In this document: positions 7,866 to 17,916 of the stretch, in pieces
Layout of the letters: every line of letters begins with the position of its first letter
Numbering within the stretch: the first letter of the stretch is position 1
NCBI GenBank assembly: GCA_902462155.1
Contig: CABQAQ010000005.1
Coordinates: forward strand, 62,001-126,000
Direction: 5' to 3'
From: an uncultured bacterium
GTDB lineage: Bacteria > Cyanobacteriota > Vampirovibrionia > Gastranaerophilales > Gastranaerophilaceae
DNA length: 64,000 nt
Notes under the pieces: generated by a model
Database searches by the model: none
The model's input: only the letters and a program-made list of their open reading frames with translations
What the model was told of the DNA's origin: nothing
Translations under genes and position numbers: made by a program

Positions 7866-8960
7866 TTAATCTTCAAGAAATTCGCATAAAATATTATTGC
7901 TTAATAAAATTCCCTTCCTAGTTAATTTATAACCTATATCTGTCTTTTGCAAAAATTCTTTCTTATACTTTTTAATAATTTGTTTATATTTTTTTTCAAA
8001 ATCTATATTAAACTTTATATTAATATCATTTATACTTATTCCCGATAACTTTCTTAATCCTAAAAAAATCTCCTCTTCCAGTTGATTAGTTTTAGTTAAA
8101 TTATAGATTTCCTTTTTTGCCTCTAAAGGCTTATTAATATATTTCTCAATATTAAAAGTATTTGTATATCTTTGATTCTTGTTTATATACCCCGATGCTG
8201 ACACTCCAAATCCATAATACTCCCTATTGTTCCAATAATTCATATTATGAGCTGATTCATATCCTTCTAAAGCAAAATTACTTATCTCATAATGAATATA
8301 CCTTTTAGATTCTAAAAAGTCTATTGCTAAATTATACATTTCCTCCTGTAAATCTAAAGAAGGTAACTCGTTGGGTGGATTATCATAATAATAACAACCC
8401 TCTTCTATTTTTAATCCATATAATGATATATGGTTTATATTTAATTCTAAAGCTTCCTTTAACGAGTTTTCAAAATCTAAAATGTTCTGGTATGGTAGAC
8501 CATAGATTAAATCTAAGCTGATATTATTAAAACTTAAATCTTGAGCTAGTAATATCGCTTCTTTTGCTTCTCTTGCATTATGAAATCTGCCTATTCCTTT
8601 TAAAATATCATCATTAAAACTCTGTACTCCAAAACTTAAACGATTAATTCCTAATACTTTTAATCCTTTTAAGTAATCTTTATTAATATTCTCAGGATTT
8701 ACCTCAATTGTTATTTCACAATTGTTATCAAACTTAAATTTAGACAAAATCTTCTCTAAATTCTTAAGCTTTAATAATGATGGTGTACCTCCACCTATAT
8801 ACAATGTGTTAAGTTTTTCATTCTTATAATTACTATCAATCTCTCTTATTAATGCTTCTATGTATTCTGATTCTAAGTTTAATTTATTATAAGATATAAA
8901 ACTACAGTAATTGCATTTACGTCTACAAAAAGGGATATGTATATATGTATTTCTTATCAT
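7866..8960 (-). CDS. hemW: Radical SAM heme chaperone HemW
   Basis: The 364-residue protein opens with YIHIPFC, and the radical-SAM cluster motif CxxxCxxC is at C12, C16 and C19. The residue after next is Phe, not the extra Cys of true coproporphyrinogen dehydrogenase HemN, which places it with HemW. Other marks are YIGGGTPSLL, RLSFGVQSF and LIYGLPYQ. The C-terminal winged region (GISINDI...GYKLTRKGILLSNNILCEFL) is typical of HemW. The family binds heme and hands it to target proteins. It faces bioA across a shared terminator. Confidence 0.92.
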   Translation of the reverse strand: MIRNTYIHIPFCRRKCNYCSFISYNKLNLESEYIEALIREIDSNYKNEKLNTLYIGGGTPSLLKLKNLEKILSKFKFDNNCEITIEVNPENINKDYLKGLKVLGINRLSFGVQSFNDDILKGIGRFHNAREAKEAILLAQDLSFNNISLDLIYGLPYQNILDFENSLKEALELNINHISLYGLKIEEGCYYYDNPPNELPSLDLQEEMYNLAIDFLESKRYIHYEISNFALEGYESAHNMNYWNNREYYGFGVSASGYINKNQRYTNTFNIEKYINKPLEAKKEIYNLTKTNQLEEEIFLGLRKLSGISINDINIKFNIDFEKKYKQIIKKYKKEFLQKTDIGYKLTRKGILLSNNILCEFLED

Positions 8961-9125
8961 CTCTTTATTATAGCTATCTAAAATACTTAATTCAATTATT
9001 TTAGTTATTTATAAAATAAAAAAATTACAATATAATAAAAACCTTAAAATCAAATTTATATTATATAATTTTAAGATTCTTATTAAAACGTTGATTTATA
9101 TTTAATTTAAATTAAAAGACTAGAA

Positions 9126-10502
9126 TTATTGTCCCATATAAACAAGAGTTTTTAATACCTCGTTGGTAGTAGAAAATACTCGGCTATTAGCCTCAATGGC
9201 TCTTTGAGATTGAATCATATCAGCAAATTGTTTAGATAAGTCGACATTTGAAGCTTCTAAACCGCCTGTATTAATAGCCCCCATACCACCGGCATTAGCA
9301 AAACCATAATATGGCAACCCAGAGTTTGCACTTAATTGGAACAAATTTGAACCTACAGATAATAACCCATTAGGATTAACAAATTTAGCTAACTGTATCT
9401 GTAAATTCTCTAAATTACAGACACCCACACCAATCTGAACATCTGTCCCTTCTATAATTATACCCTCTTTTGTAGTATACCTATAAATATTTTTATTAGT
9501 ATCCTCATCAAGAGTCACTGTTAATTTATCACCATTTGCATAAGTAATCTCTAAAGCCCCACTTTCATAAACAGTTACATCCTTATATGATTGACCTTCT
9601 GCCGGTACATCAGGCATTGATATTATCTGCTGACTATCTAATACTATAGAAGAATACGATCCGTCAGCGGCTCTTGTTGCTGCTGATAATTCTGTATTAG
9701 AAAAAAAGTTTGACGTTCCTGCTTTAAACTTTATATTATGAACAGATGTCTTATCCGCATCAATAACAAACTTACCATCTTTTACACTAGCTTTTATAGA
9801 ATCCTGTGGAACACCTGCCGTATTAGCTATTGCCGTATTTATAGAATTTATTACATCCTGTAAATTTTTCGCATTTGAAATATCCACACCTATTGTATAA
9901 TCAGTAATGTTACCAGCACCATCATCAATACTAGCTAACATACTCATAGTACCTTTTGTAAACTCTACACCATTGAGGTTTGTTGTTTCTTTTGATAGAA
10001 TAGTATTTGTATTTGGAACTGTTTCTGTTTTTATTAAGGTTGGAATTTTTACAGCACTTTGACCACTTTGACTACCAAATACGGTATTTGTTCCTAGAAC
10101 CCTATATCCTTGTGGGTTTACTAAATACCCTTGAGAATCAAAATCAAAATTACCTGCTCGAGTATACATTATAGCACCTGTAGCATCCTGAACACAGAAA
10201 AATCCATCACCTTGAATATTCATATCTGTACTATTACCTGTTGCTTGTACTGTTCCAGGTTCAAAATTTTTCCTGATAGAACTTATTTGAACTCCTAAAC
10301 CTATTTGTTTTGGATTTGTTCCGCCTACAGTTCTAGATGGTGCACTGCCTGATGATATCGTATTATAATATAAATCTGCAAATGTTACATTAGATTCTTT
10401 AAATCCAACTGTATTTATATTCGCTATATTATTTGCTATTACATTTACCTGACTCTGAGCTGCACTTATACCTCCTATTGCTGTATAAAACGCTTGTGCC
10501 AT
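9126..10502 (-). CDS. flgE: Flagellar hook protein FlgE
   Basis: The 458-residue protein carries the flagellar rod/hook N-terminal signature ANNIANINTVGFKES (23-37). The FlgE/F/G central motif NIQGDGFFCVQDATG and RAGNFDFDSQGYLVNPQGYRVLG follow. The conserved C-terminal helix runs through GGLEASNVDLSKQFADMI and ends VFSTTNEVLKTLVYMGQ. Length and the preceding flgD gene identify it as hook rather than rod protein. Subunits are exported by the flagellar type III apparatus and form the hook. It is the last gene of the fliJ-fliK-flgD-flgE block on this strand. Confidence 0.96.
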   Translation of the reverse strand: MAQAFYTAIGGISAAQSQVNVIANNIANINTVGFKESNVTFADLYYNTISSGSAPSRTVGGTNPKQIGLGVQISSIRKNFEPGTVQATGNSTDMNIQGDGFFCVQDATGAIMYTRAGNFDFDSQGYLVNPQGYRVLGTNTVFGSQSGQSAVKIPTLIKTETVPNTNTILSKETTNLNGVEFTKGTMSMLASIDDGAGNITDYTIGVDISNAKNLQDVINSINTAIANTAGVPQDSIKASVKDGKFVIDADKTSVHNIKFKAGTSNFFSNTELSAATRAADGSYSSIVLDSQQIISMPDVPAEGQSYKDVTVYESGALEITYANGDKLTVTLDEDTNKNIYRYTTKEGIIIEGTDVQIGVGVCNLENLQIQLAKFVNPNGLLSVGSNLFQLSANSGLPYYGFANAGGMGAINTGGLEASNVDLSKQFADMIQSQRAIEANSRVFSTTNEVLKTLVYMGQ

Positions 10503-10581
10503 TAAAAATTTCCTCCCATCCTTTTCTTTTCTACATCTCTTTTTTTCTTCTTTTTTTCTTCTTTTATTTTATATAACCTTA

Positions 10582-11106
10582 TTAAATAGTATCACTATTT
10601 TTTGTACTTATTATACTATCGTTACTACTTTGACTTGGATTTCTTACATTTTTAACTAAACTTAAAGAATACTCTTTGCCATTTACTGTTATAGATGATC
10701 CAGAACTTGAAAAACTTGCACTTGTTACAATACCTGTAATCTCTTTTGAAGAATCGTTTGGATCTTGTATTGTTACTTCCTTATCAACCAGAATACTTGC
10801 TTGCATTGCATCATTACTTAATGCTACAGTGCTTGTTAATAATGAAAGTTTTTCTGATGTTGATGCTATACTTTCATTTAATTTCTGAAGCTCGTTTACT
10901 TGAGTAAATGTTGCCTGTTGTTGTAAAAACTCGGTATTCCCTGTTGGCTCTAATGGATCTTGGTATTTCATTTGTTCTAGCATAAGCTTTAAAAAGGCAT
11001 CTTGACCAAGCTCTTGTTCTGAACCGGTTTTTTTCTCTTTCGTTGCCTCCATCTGGGCTGTAATATTTTGCATATTCCTTATTTCACTTGAAATATTACT
11101 TGCCAT
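10582..11106 (-). CDS. flgD: Flagellar hook capping/assembly protein FlgD
   Basis: The 174-residue protein has the hallmark FlgD N-terminal motif DAFLKLMLEQMKYQDP, followed by NTEFLQQQATFTQVNELQKL. The C-terminal part is short, ending in a Ser-rich linker, so the tudor/FnIII cap domains are reduced compared with enterobacterial FlgD, as in many low-GC species. FlgD forms the scaffold at the tip of the growing hook. It lies between the hook-length gene fliK and the hook gene flgE, the usual order. Confidence 0.95.
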   Translation of the reverse strand: MASNISSEIRNMQNITAQMEATKEKKTGSEQELGQDAFLKLMLEQMKYQDPLEPTGNTEFLQQQATFTQVNELQKLNESIASTSEKLSLLTSTVALSNDAMQASILVDKEVTIQDPNDSSKEITGIVTSASFSSSGSSITVNGKEYSLSLVKNVRNPSQSSNDSIISTKNSDTI

Positions 11107-11132
11107 TTTTTTCTCCTTCTATATACTCTTTT

Positions 11133-13187
11133 TTATACTTCTAAATCTATTCGTCCTGCTTTATTTATCAGTCCTTTTCCTAGATACTGATTCTCTTTTA
11201 ATATCTCTTTATCTTTATTTTCAATATTGTTTTTGTAATTACTTTCACTTATATCCTGATCAGATCCCTGATTTTGCCATCTTGTCTGACCATTATTACT
11301 TGATGATTCATTATTATTAAAATCTTTAAATAAAAATTCTCTCTCTCCATTTAAATTGTTATTATTAAATGATAACTGATTTTGTTCATCTACTTTTATA
11401 TTCAGACTATTTACATTTACTCCTTGTGAACTCAAAGATTGCCTTAAACTCTCTATATTTTTGTCTAAAGCTTCTTTTACTTGGTAATTTGCTGTTGTTA
11501 AATTGGCAACTATTCCATCTTTTGTATTTACTATTTCTATCTGTAGTTTACCTAAATTTTCAGGTCTTAATACCACACTTACCTTTTGATTTGCTGATAT
11601 ATTTGAACTATTTATTTTATTTGTTACTTGATTTAAAATATCAATTTTCGAATCGCCCTGAGTAATATTACCTCTATTTTGCATTGATTCTAATGTCTTA
11701 TTAAAAACTTGATTCTGACTATTAGTACTAGAAGTATTACTATTACTACCACCTATATTATCCATATTTGTTGTAGATGATTGTGATTGTATATCTTCTA
11801 ATGATAATTTTACTGCTTGTTCTTGTATTGAACTTATTCCTTGATTTGCATTTGATATCTTTGAATTTAATTCTGTACTATTGCTATTTTTTAATGATTC
11901 TATTCTTATTGATTCTACTTGATTTTCTTTTAATAAATCTGATATTTTTGTTGTTCCTTCTATATTTTTATCAGACTCCTTAATGTTTTCGTCATATTTT
12001 AACTTTATAGATCCGTTACCATTGTTGTCGTTATTATTAGAAAAAGAAGAAGATTGATTCTCATCTTGTGTTTGCTCTTCTGTATACTCCATTATTTTAT
12101 TGTTATCTAAATTATTCTCATCATTATTTTCTTGATCTATATCTTCTATCTTCACAAAATCAATAGCGGATGATTTTTGACTACTTTTGCTTATACTATC
12201 TTTTTCAGATAAACTGCTTTCATCTTGTTTTATATCCGTTTTTAAATTATTTACCTGCTCTTCTACTTCTTTTAATATACTACCCTCTACAGACTTTTCA
12301 TTATTCATCACAGGCATAGTTCTTTCTACAGTACTATTATCTTTTTTCAGATTATTACTATCATTACAAGATAAATTATTTTCCGTATCTAAAATTATAT
12401 TGTTATTGGAATAAGAAGATTGATTCTCACCTTGTGTTTGCTCTTCTGTATACTCTATTATTTTATTGTTATCTAAATTACCTGATATTAAAGAATCTAA
12501 AACTTCTTTATCTGATGATAAATCAATATTCCCATCTTCTTCTAATAATACATTTTGTAAGTTATTATCTAAACCGGATTCATTTTCCATAAATAAGCTA
12601 TCATTATTTTCTATAAAATTAACTACTTGTTGAGATGTATTCACATTAGAATATAAATTACTATCATTATTTTTATCTTTATCTTTACTTAAATTCTGAT
12701 TACTTTCTCTTTCAACTATAGCATCTTTCCCTTTTAATTTTTGGTTTTTATTTTCAATACCTTTTAGATCTCTTTTATTGATTTCATTATCCTGATTTAA
12801 TCTTTCAGAAGAATCTACATCTTTATAGTCTTTTTTATTATTCTTTATATTATTTTTATTAGACCCATAAATCGATTCACTATTATTTTTATAATTTTTG
12901 ATATCATCTCTTTTTTGTGAAACATCAGAATATTTATTTTCTCTGTTACCTAAAGTTAATTTATCATTATAACTAGTCTGAAATTTATTATTTGAAAAAA
13001 TATCAGATTTAAATCGATTAATTAATTTATTATCTTTTAATTCTGATTTATTAATATTACTATTAAGCAAATTTAAAAAGTTACTGGTATTATAACCTTT
13101 ATTCGTAACATCAGTAGAATTTGTAAGAATATTATTTATATCTGTATTATTAAAAGTAATATCTTTAACTAAATTATTATTTATCAT
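11133..13187 (-). CDS. fliK: Flagellar hook-length control protein FliK
   Basis: The 684-residue protein has a long Asn/Ser/Asp/Glu-rich low-complexity N-terminus that would serve as the molecular ruler. The C-terminal Flg_hook domain (about residues 540-620) contains VVLRPENLGKLQIEI, LTTANYQVKEALDKNI and LRQSLSSQGVNVNSLNIKV, the region that contacts the export switch. It is flanked by fliJ and flgD. Two 68-base segments at 12047-12114 and 12413-12480 are nearly identical (two mismatches), so the ruler part has expanded by internal duplication. The domain call rests on the C-terminal motif and gene order. Confidence 0.9.
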   Translation of the reverse strand: MINNNLVKDITFNNTDINNILTNSTDVTNKGYNTSNFLNLLNSNINKSELKDNKLINRFKSDIFSNNKFQTSYNDKLTLGNRENKYSDVSQKRDDIKNYKNNSESIYGSNKNNIKNNKKDYKDVDSSERLNQDNEINKRDLKGIENKNQKLKGKDAIVERESNQNLSKDKDKNNDSNLYSNVNTSQQVVNFIENNDSLFMENESGLDNNLQNVLLEEDGNIDLSSDKEVLDSLISGNLDNNKIIEYTEEQTQGENQSSYSNNNIILDTENNLSCNDSNNLKKDNSTVERTMPVMNNEKSVEGSILKEVEEQVNNLKTDIKQDESSLSEKDSISKSSQKSSAIDFVKIEDIDQENNDENNLDNNKIMEYTEEQTQDENQSSSFSNNNDNNGNGSIKLKYDENIKESDKNIEGTTKISDLLKENQVESIRIESLKNSNSTELNSKISNANQGISSIQEQAVKLSLEDIQSQSSTTNMDNIGGSNSNTSSTNSQNQVFNKTLESMQNRGNITQGDSKIDILNQVTNKINSSNISANQKVSVVLRPENLGKLQIEIVNTKDGIVANLTTANYQVKEALDKNIESLRQSLSSQGVNVNSLNIKVDEQNQLSFNNNNLNGEREFLFKDFNNNESSSNNGQTRWQNQGSDQDISESNYKNNIENKDKEILKENQYLGKGLINKAGRIDLEV
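12047..12114 (-). repeat. Intragenic direct repeat copy A in fliK
   Basis: This 68-base segment recurs at 12413-12480 with two mismatches; both encode an EYTEEQTQ-containing stretch in frame. Confidence 0.9.
12413..12480 (-). repeat. Intragenic direct repeat copy B in fliK
   Basis: This is the second copy of the 68-base segment at 12047-12114. The offset of 366 bases is a multiple of three, so the duplication keeps the frame. Confidence 0.9.
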
Positions 13188-13244
13188 ACCAAATACCTTT
13201 TTATTATTTTAAATACTTTCTTTTTTAATATTCTTAAATTTGTT

Positions 13245-13694
13245 TTAAGCCAACTTATAACGACTTATAGTAATATCATCAAGTTCTTTATTGATTAGCT
13301 CATCTACTGAGTTGTAATAATCTGTTTGTTGTTTTTCTTTTAATTTTTCAAGTACTTTTTTTTCTTTATATAACAAATTTATTTCTTCTTGCTTAAGATC
13401 TAACACTTCATTCATATCTTTTATTATTTTATCTTGGTTTTTTATTTGATTATTAAGTAAAGGTAAGTAATCACTGACTAATGATATATAATTAACATCA
13501 ATAATATTATTTTGTTCAGGATCTAATTCTGTTACTTGATTTTTCATCTGCTCTTTTTTCTGATATAAATCCTGTAGTTTAGATTTCTCTTTATTAACTA
13601 ATATCGTCATTTTAGATAACTCTGTTAATTTCTCGTTAAGCTTTTGAGTTTTCATATCTAAAATAGTCTGTAATCTAAATCTAAATCTTTTCAA
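13245..13694 (-). CDS. fliJ: Flagellar export chaperone FliJ
   Basis: The 149-residue, almost wholly helical coiled-coil protein begins KRFRFRLQTILDMK, the FliJ N-terminal signature. The start is TTG; GAGGAGG lies 14 bases upstream and a shorter AGG three bases upstream, so the spacing is unusual and expression may be low. FliJ escorts substrates to, and activates, the FliI export ATPase. It heads the fliJ-fliK-flgD-flgE block; fliH, fliI and fliF/G are not in the window upstream. Confidence 0.88.
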   Translation of the reverse strand: MKRFRFRLQTILDMKTQKLNEKLTELSKMTILVNKEKSKLQDLYQKKEQMKNQVTELDPEQNNIIDVNYISLVSDYLPLLNNQIKNQDKIIKDMNEVLDLKQEEINLLYKEKKVLEKLKEKQQTDYYNSVDELINKELDDITISRYKLA

Positions 13695-13974
13695 AAACCT
13701 AGCTAAAGCCTCCTCAAAAAATATCTGATATTTAGAGTTTACACTATCTATAAATATATACGCTCATCTATATTATTGATTTTTTCATAAATTATTAAAG
13801 CCTATTTTTACTTGACTTTTATTAATTGTAATTGTTAAATAAAATGGACTATAAAAATTTATTAGACAATCGGGTATTTAAAAATTTTATTAATTATAAG
13901 GATGAATATAATCTATAAAGATTATAAAATAATATTTAATAAGACAATAAATAAAAAAGGATAGGAAAAAGATT

Positions 13975-15165
13975 ATGAGTATAACAAAAAAAATAAGTAT
14001 ACTAATATTATCTATAATTGGGATATTATTATCAGCTAAATTAACTGTTATATACTTAGATGCAAATTTTAATCCATACGCTTTATCAAGCTTCTGTTCT
14101 ATAAACGAATTTATAGACTGTGATGGTGTAGCTAAAACTACCCATTCACAAGCGTTTGGTATACCTCTTTGTATTTGGGGGTTAATTTTTTATGCTTTTA
14201 TTCTCTTTTTATTATTTGTTGATAAATTACAGAAAATCAGATTCTTAAGCTTTCTAAAAGTCTTTAAAAATCCTGAATCATATATCTATTCTCTTGGAAG
14301 CTTAGCTTTTATTATATCTATATTTCTTGCTTGTCTATCTATCTTCGAAATTAAAAAAATATGTATATTATGTTTTGCTACATATTTCATTAATCTTGCT
14401 ATAGCTTTAATTGCAAGAAAAAAAGGATCAAGAATTTTCGGTGATGTTAAACAAAGCTTCTTAGATTTCTTTCAGGCTATAAAAATCAGACGTTATCTTA
14501 TATCATTCATTATTCTTTCTATTATAGGTATTTCTTTTCTTGTATATACAACTCAAAGCTTAATTTTTGTTCCTCAGGTAAAAAAATTGAACTCTATTAT
14601 CTCCTTCCAAAATGTTAAAGGTAACCCTTATAATGCTACAGGAAACTACTTAGGAGAGGATAATGCCAAAATTGTTATTCACGAATATACTGATTTTGAA
14701 TGTCCTCATTGTTCAATTCTTAATATTATGCTACAGCGTGCTGCTAGTGAACTTGGTAATATAAAAGTAGTACATCATAATTTCCCTCTAGATCAACATT
14801 GTAATAAATATCTTGATTTTTCTATGCACGAAAACTCTTGTCAAATGGCAAGATATGCTCTAGCTGCTGAAAAGCAAGGTAAATACTGGGATCTTAATAA
14901 TCTTTTATTTTCTGAAAAACCTGATACTGAAGATAAAATTCTTGAATTAGCTAAATCTGTTGGAATCGATATAACAAAACTTCAAAACGATGCTAACTCT
15001 AAAGAAATAGAAGATGCCCTTTTAAAATCAATTGATCAGGCTGCTAGTCTTAATATTTATGGTACTCCTACTATGGTTATTAATTCTAAAGTATATACCG
15101 GTATTAAGCCTTATTATGAACTTAAACAACTATTAATTGATCTGGGGGCTAAAGAGAAAAAATAA
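13975..15165 (+). CDS. VKOR-DsbA fusion, disulfide-forming membrane oxidase
   Basis: The 396-residue protein is a natural fusion. The N-terminal vitamin K epoxide reductase-like membrane domain (about 1-195, four to five hydrophobic segments) has loop cysteines C41 and C49 (CSINEFIDC) and the quinone-side CILC (C130-C133). It is followed by a DsbA-like thioredoxin domain with CPHC (C243-C246), a cis-Pro loop GTPT and additional cysteines. VKOR-thioredoxin fusions are known from cyanobacteria and other bacteria; they reoxidise the DsbA moiety with quinone and so drive disulfide formation outside the membrane. The exported Cys-rich protein at 4728 is a plausible client. The ribosome site AAAGGAT is adequate. 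Confidence 0.93.
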   Translation: MSITKKISILILSIIGILLSAKLTVIYLDANFNPYALSSFCSINEFIDCDGVAKTTHSQAFGIPLCIWGLIFYAFILFLLFVDKLQKIRFLSFLKVFKNPESYIYSLGSLAFIISIFLACLSIFEIKKICILCFATYFINLAIALIARKKGSRIFGDVKQSFLDFFQAIKIRRYLISFIILSIIGISFLVYTTQSLIFVPQVKKLNSIISFQNVKGNPYNATGNYLGEDNAKIVIHEYTDFECPHCSILNIMLQRAASELGNIKVVHHNFPLDQHCNKYLDFSMHENSCQMARYALAAEKQGKYWDLNNLLFSEKPDTEDKILELAKSVGIDITKLQNDANSKEIEDALLKSIDQAASLNIYGTPTMVINSKVYTGIKPYYELKQLLIDLGAKEKK

Positions 15166-15365
15166 TTATAACTTTTCTCTTATCATTTTCACTTGTAAAA
15201 GAACACTTCAAGTGCGAATTTTATAAGGCATTCGACAACTAATTTTCAAACATTCAGAGTATTTTTGGCTTTTTTTCGCACTATAATCATACACTTGTGA
15301 ATTATATACGTTCAAGATACATCACTTATAATACTATAACTAAATTTCTTATTTTAAAATATATT

Positions 15366-15397
15366 AAAATGTCGGAAAATTTCTTCTCCGACATTTT
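15366..15397. terminator. Bidirectional terminator between VKOR-DsbA and proA
   Basis: AAAATGTCGGA (15366-15376) pairs with TCCGACATTTT (15387-15397), and T-rich sequence lies on either side. It separates convergent genes. The rest of 15166-15456 has no gene that I can support. Confidence 0.8.
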
Positions 15398-15456
15398 TAC
15401 TTTATACGTTCTTTTTTAATTAAGACCTTACTTTCTCATATTATCCTAATAATTAA

Positions 15457-16698
15457 TTAAAGATTAACATGTTTAAAAGTTTTAATACCTTTACAATAAT
15501 CATCAACAATCTGTCCTTGACCAAACAATTTATATTTATAAATAACAAGCCCCTCAAGACCAACCGGACCTCTTGCGTGAGTCTTATTTGTTGATATACC
15601 CACCTCTGCTCCAAGTCCATACCTGTATCCATCGGCAAATCGTGTTGATACATTACAGAATACACTTGCTGAATCTACAAGATCCATAAAAATTTTACTC
15701 TGTAATTCATCTTCTGTTATTATACAGTCTGTATGTCCTGATCCATATCTATTTATATGATCTATTCCATCTTGTACACTATCTATTATTTTTAACGATA
15801 ATTTCTTTTCTCCATATTCATAATCCCAATTCTCAGGGTTCTCTATAATTTCTATACCTTTTTCTTTTAGATATTCTTTAAGCTCATTTATTTTAGGAAA
15901 ACCTTTATGAATAAGTAATGTTTCAACACTATTACAAGCACTTGGGTATTGTGTCTTAGAATCAACAATTATATCACAAGCTTTTTTATAATCAGCTGAT
16001 TTATCAACAAGAATATGGCATATACCACTAGTATGCCCTAAAACAGGAATTTTTGTATTCTCTTGTATATATTTTACAAGCTTATTTGAACCTCTTGGAA
16101 TAATAAGATCTATATATTCCTCACATTTTAACATCTCAGATACATCCTCGTGCGAAAATATTAAATTGATAACATTCTTTGGAAAAAATTCTAAACTGTC
16201 TAAAGCATTGTTTATTAATTTTGCTATCATTTTATTTGTATAATAAGCCTCTTTGCCTCCTTTTAATAACACAGCATTGGCCGTCTTAATCGCTAACGAT
16301 GATATCTGACTTATTACATCCGGTCTGGACTCAAATATTACTCCGATTACTCCTATAGGACAGCTTATTTTATCTAATTCTAAACCTTCATCAAGCATTG
16401 TCCTTTTTAATATCTTATTTACAGGATCTTCTAATTTTATTACATCTCTAATTCCACTTATCATATCTCTGATTTTATTCTCATCTAATTTAAGACGATT
16501 ATATGCACTCTGATTTATTAAGCCTGACTGAAGCATCTTTTTTGCCTCTGTTAAATCTAAATTATTCGCCTCAAAAATCTGATCCTTCTTCTTTTCTAAA
16601 TTCTTTGCTATTGTTTCTAATGCTAAATTCTTTTCTTCTGTTGATAATCTTGCAAGTTTTATTCCTGCTTCTTTGCTTCTTCTTGCTATTTCTTTCAT
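15457..16698 (-). CDS. proA: Gamma-glutamyl phosphate reductase
   Basis: The 413-residue enzyme of the aldehyde dehydrogenase superfamily has the catalytic cysteine C255 in YPSACNSVETLLIH. Other ProA marks are GVIGVIFESRPDV, NAVLLKGGKEA and SVFCNVSTRFADGYRYGLGAEVGIST. It reduces gamma-glutamyl phosphate to the semialdehyde with NADPH in proline synthesis. It follows proB by 30 bases on the same strand, so the two form a proBA operon. Confidence 0.97.
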   Translation of the reverse strand: MKEIARRSKEAGIKLARLSTEEKNLALETIAKNLEKKKDQIFEANNLDLTEAKKMLQSGLINQSAYNRLKLDENKIRDMISGIRDVIKLEDPVNKILKRTMLDEGLELDKISCPIGVIGVIFESRPDVISQISSLAIKTANAVLLKGGKEAYYTNKMIAKLINNALDSLEFFPKNVINLIFSHEDVSEMLKCEEYIDLIIPRGSNKLVKYIQENTKIPVLGHTSGICHILVDKSADYKKACDIIVDSKTQYPSACNSVETLLIHKGFPKINELKEYLKEKGIEIIENPENWDYEYGEKKLSLKIIDSVQDGIDHINRYGSGHTDCIITEDELQSKIFMDLVDSASVFCNVSTRFADGYRYGLGAEVGISTNKTHARGPVGLEGLVIYKYKLFGQGQIVDDYCKGIKTFKHVNL

Positions 16699-16728
16699 AT
16701 ATCTTTTTCCCCAATAATTTAAAAGTAT

Positions 16729-17871
16729 TTATAATATTACTATATTATCTCTAGTAATAATAGCATCATAGTTTTTATATCCCAACACTTTCATAATTTC
16801 ATCAGAATGTAATCCTATAATCTTCTTACAATCCGAACAGTTATAATTTATTATCCCATGAGCTAATTCATTACCACTTTCATCCAGAATACTTACTACA
16901 TCACCCTTTTGAAAATCATTCCTTATTTTTACTACACCTATGGGTAAAAGACTCGCATCATTATTAAGAATAGCCTCTTTTGCACATTCATTTATAATGA
17001 TCTGGCCGGATATATTTACCGCATAACCTATCCAACGTTTTTTACCGGATAGATTCTCTTTGGGTAAAAATATTGTTCCTACATCTTCTTTCTTAAATAT
17101 CTTATCTATAATAAAAGGGACTTTACCATTCGCTATTATTACAGATCCGCCTGATCGAGTAACTACTTTTGCAGCTTGTAATTTTGTCCGCATTCCTCCT
17201 CGACCGCCTAAAGATGCCTCTTGTCCCAGACTCTCTATTTCGTTTGTTACCTCTTTTACTTCTTTTATTATCTTTGCATTCTTATTAACTTTCGGATTAT
17301 CATCATATAAACCGTCTACATCTGATAATATAACTAAAAGATCCGCATTTAATTTACTTGATATTAATGCTGATAATTTATCATTATCTGAAAAACTTAT
17401 TTCTACATAATCTGATATATACTCAAGCTCAGAAGAGGATACCGTGTCATTTTGATTAATTATTGGGATTACCCTTAGACTTAACAATTTATTCAGAACA
17501 TTACTTAAATTAAGATACTTTGATCTATTTGCAAAATCATCCTCCGTAAGCAACACTTGTGCTGTACAAATATCAAATCTGGAAAATATATTCTCATATA
17601 TTGACATCAAATAACCCTGACCTATAGCAGCACAAGCTTGTTTTAATACCGTATCAGCTCTTTTCGTATCTGCTGATATCTTTTTTGCCCCAAGACCTAC
17701 AGCTCCTGAAGTTACTATTATTATCTCTATCCCCTTTTTATGAAGATCTACTATCTGTTCTATAAATGAGGCTATAATACTAAAAGATAAATTACCGTCT
17801 TTCCCTCTTAATACATTTGTTCCAAATTTAAATACTATCCTCTTAGCATTCTTTAAAATATCATTTCTCAT
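16729..17871 (-). CDS. proB: Glutamate 5-kinase with PUA domain
   Basis: The 380-residue protein has the amino-acid-kinase core: RIVFKFGTNVLRG near the N-terminus, VTSGAVGLG, INQNDTVSS, FSDNDKLSALIS, and LGGRGGMRTKLQAAK. A C-terminal PUA domain follows (from about residue 285, RWIGYAVNISGQIIIN). This full-length form is the common bacterial ProB. It phosphorylates glutamate, the first and feedback-inhibited step of proline synthesis. It is upstream of proA on the same strand. Confidence 0.97.
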   Translation of the reverse strand: MRNDILKNAKRIVFKFGTNVLRGKDGNLSFSIIASFIEQIVDLHKKGIEIIIVTSGAVGLGAKKISADTKRADTVLKQACAAIGQGYLMSIYENIFSRFDICTAQVLLTEDDFANRSKYLNLSNVLNKLLSLRVIPIINQNDTVSSSELEYISDYVEISFSDNDKLSALISSKLNADLLVILSDVDGLYDDNPKVNKNAKIIKEVKEVTNEIESLGQEASLGGRGGMRTKLQAAKVVTRSGGSVIIANGKVPFIIDKIFKKEDVGTIFLPKENLSGKKRWIGYAVNISGQIIINECAKEAILNNDASLLPIGVVKIRNDFQKGDVVSILDESGNELAHGIINYNCSDCKKIIGLHSDEIMKVLGYKNYDAIITRDNIVIL

Positions 17872-17916
17872 AATATGGATTATACTATAAAAACTATTTT
17901 ATTTAATTACTTTATA

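Noticed and set aside
13975..15165. Reading the VKOR-DsbA gene as two genes joined by error
   Set aside because: The frame is continuous, the linker is well formed, and the same domain fusion is known in other bacteria.
15211..15282. AGTGCGAA...TTCGCACT inverted repeat as an attachment site or riboswitch
   Set aside because: The arms are only eight bases and 56 bases apart between convergent genes, with no integrase and no conserved riboswitch motif.
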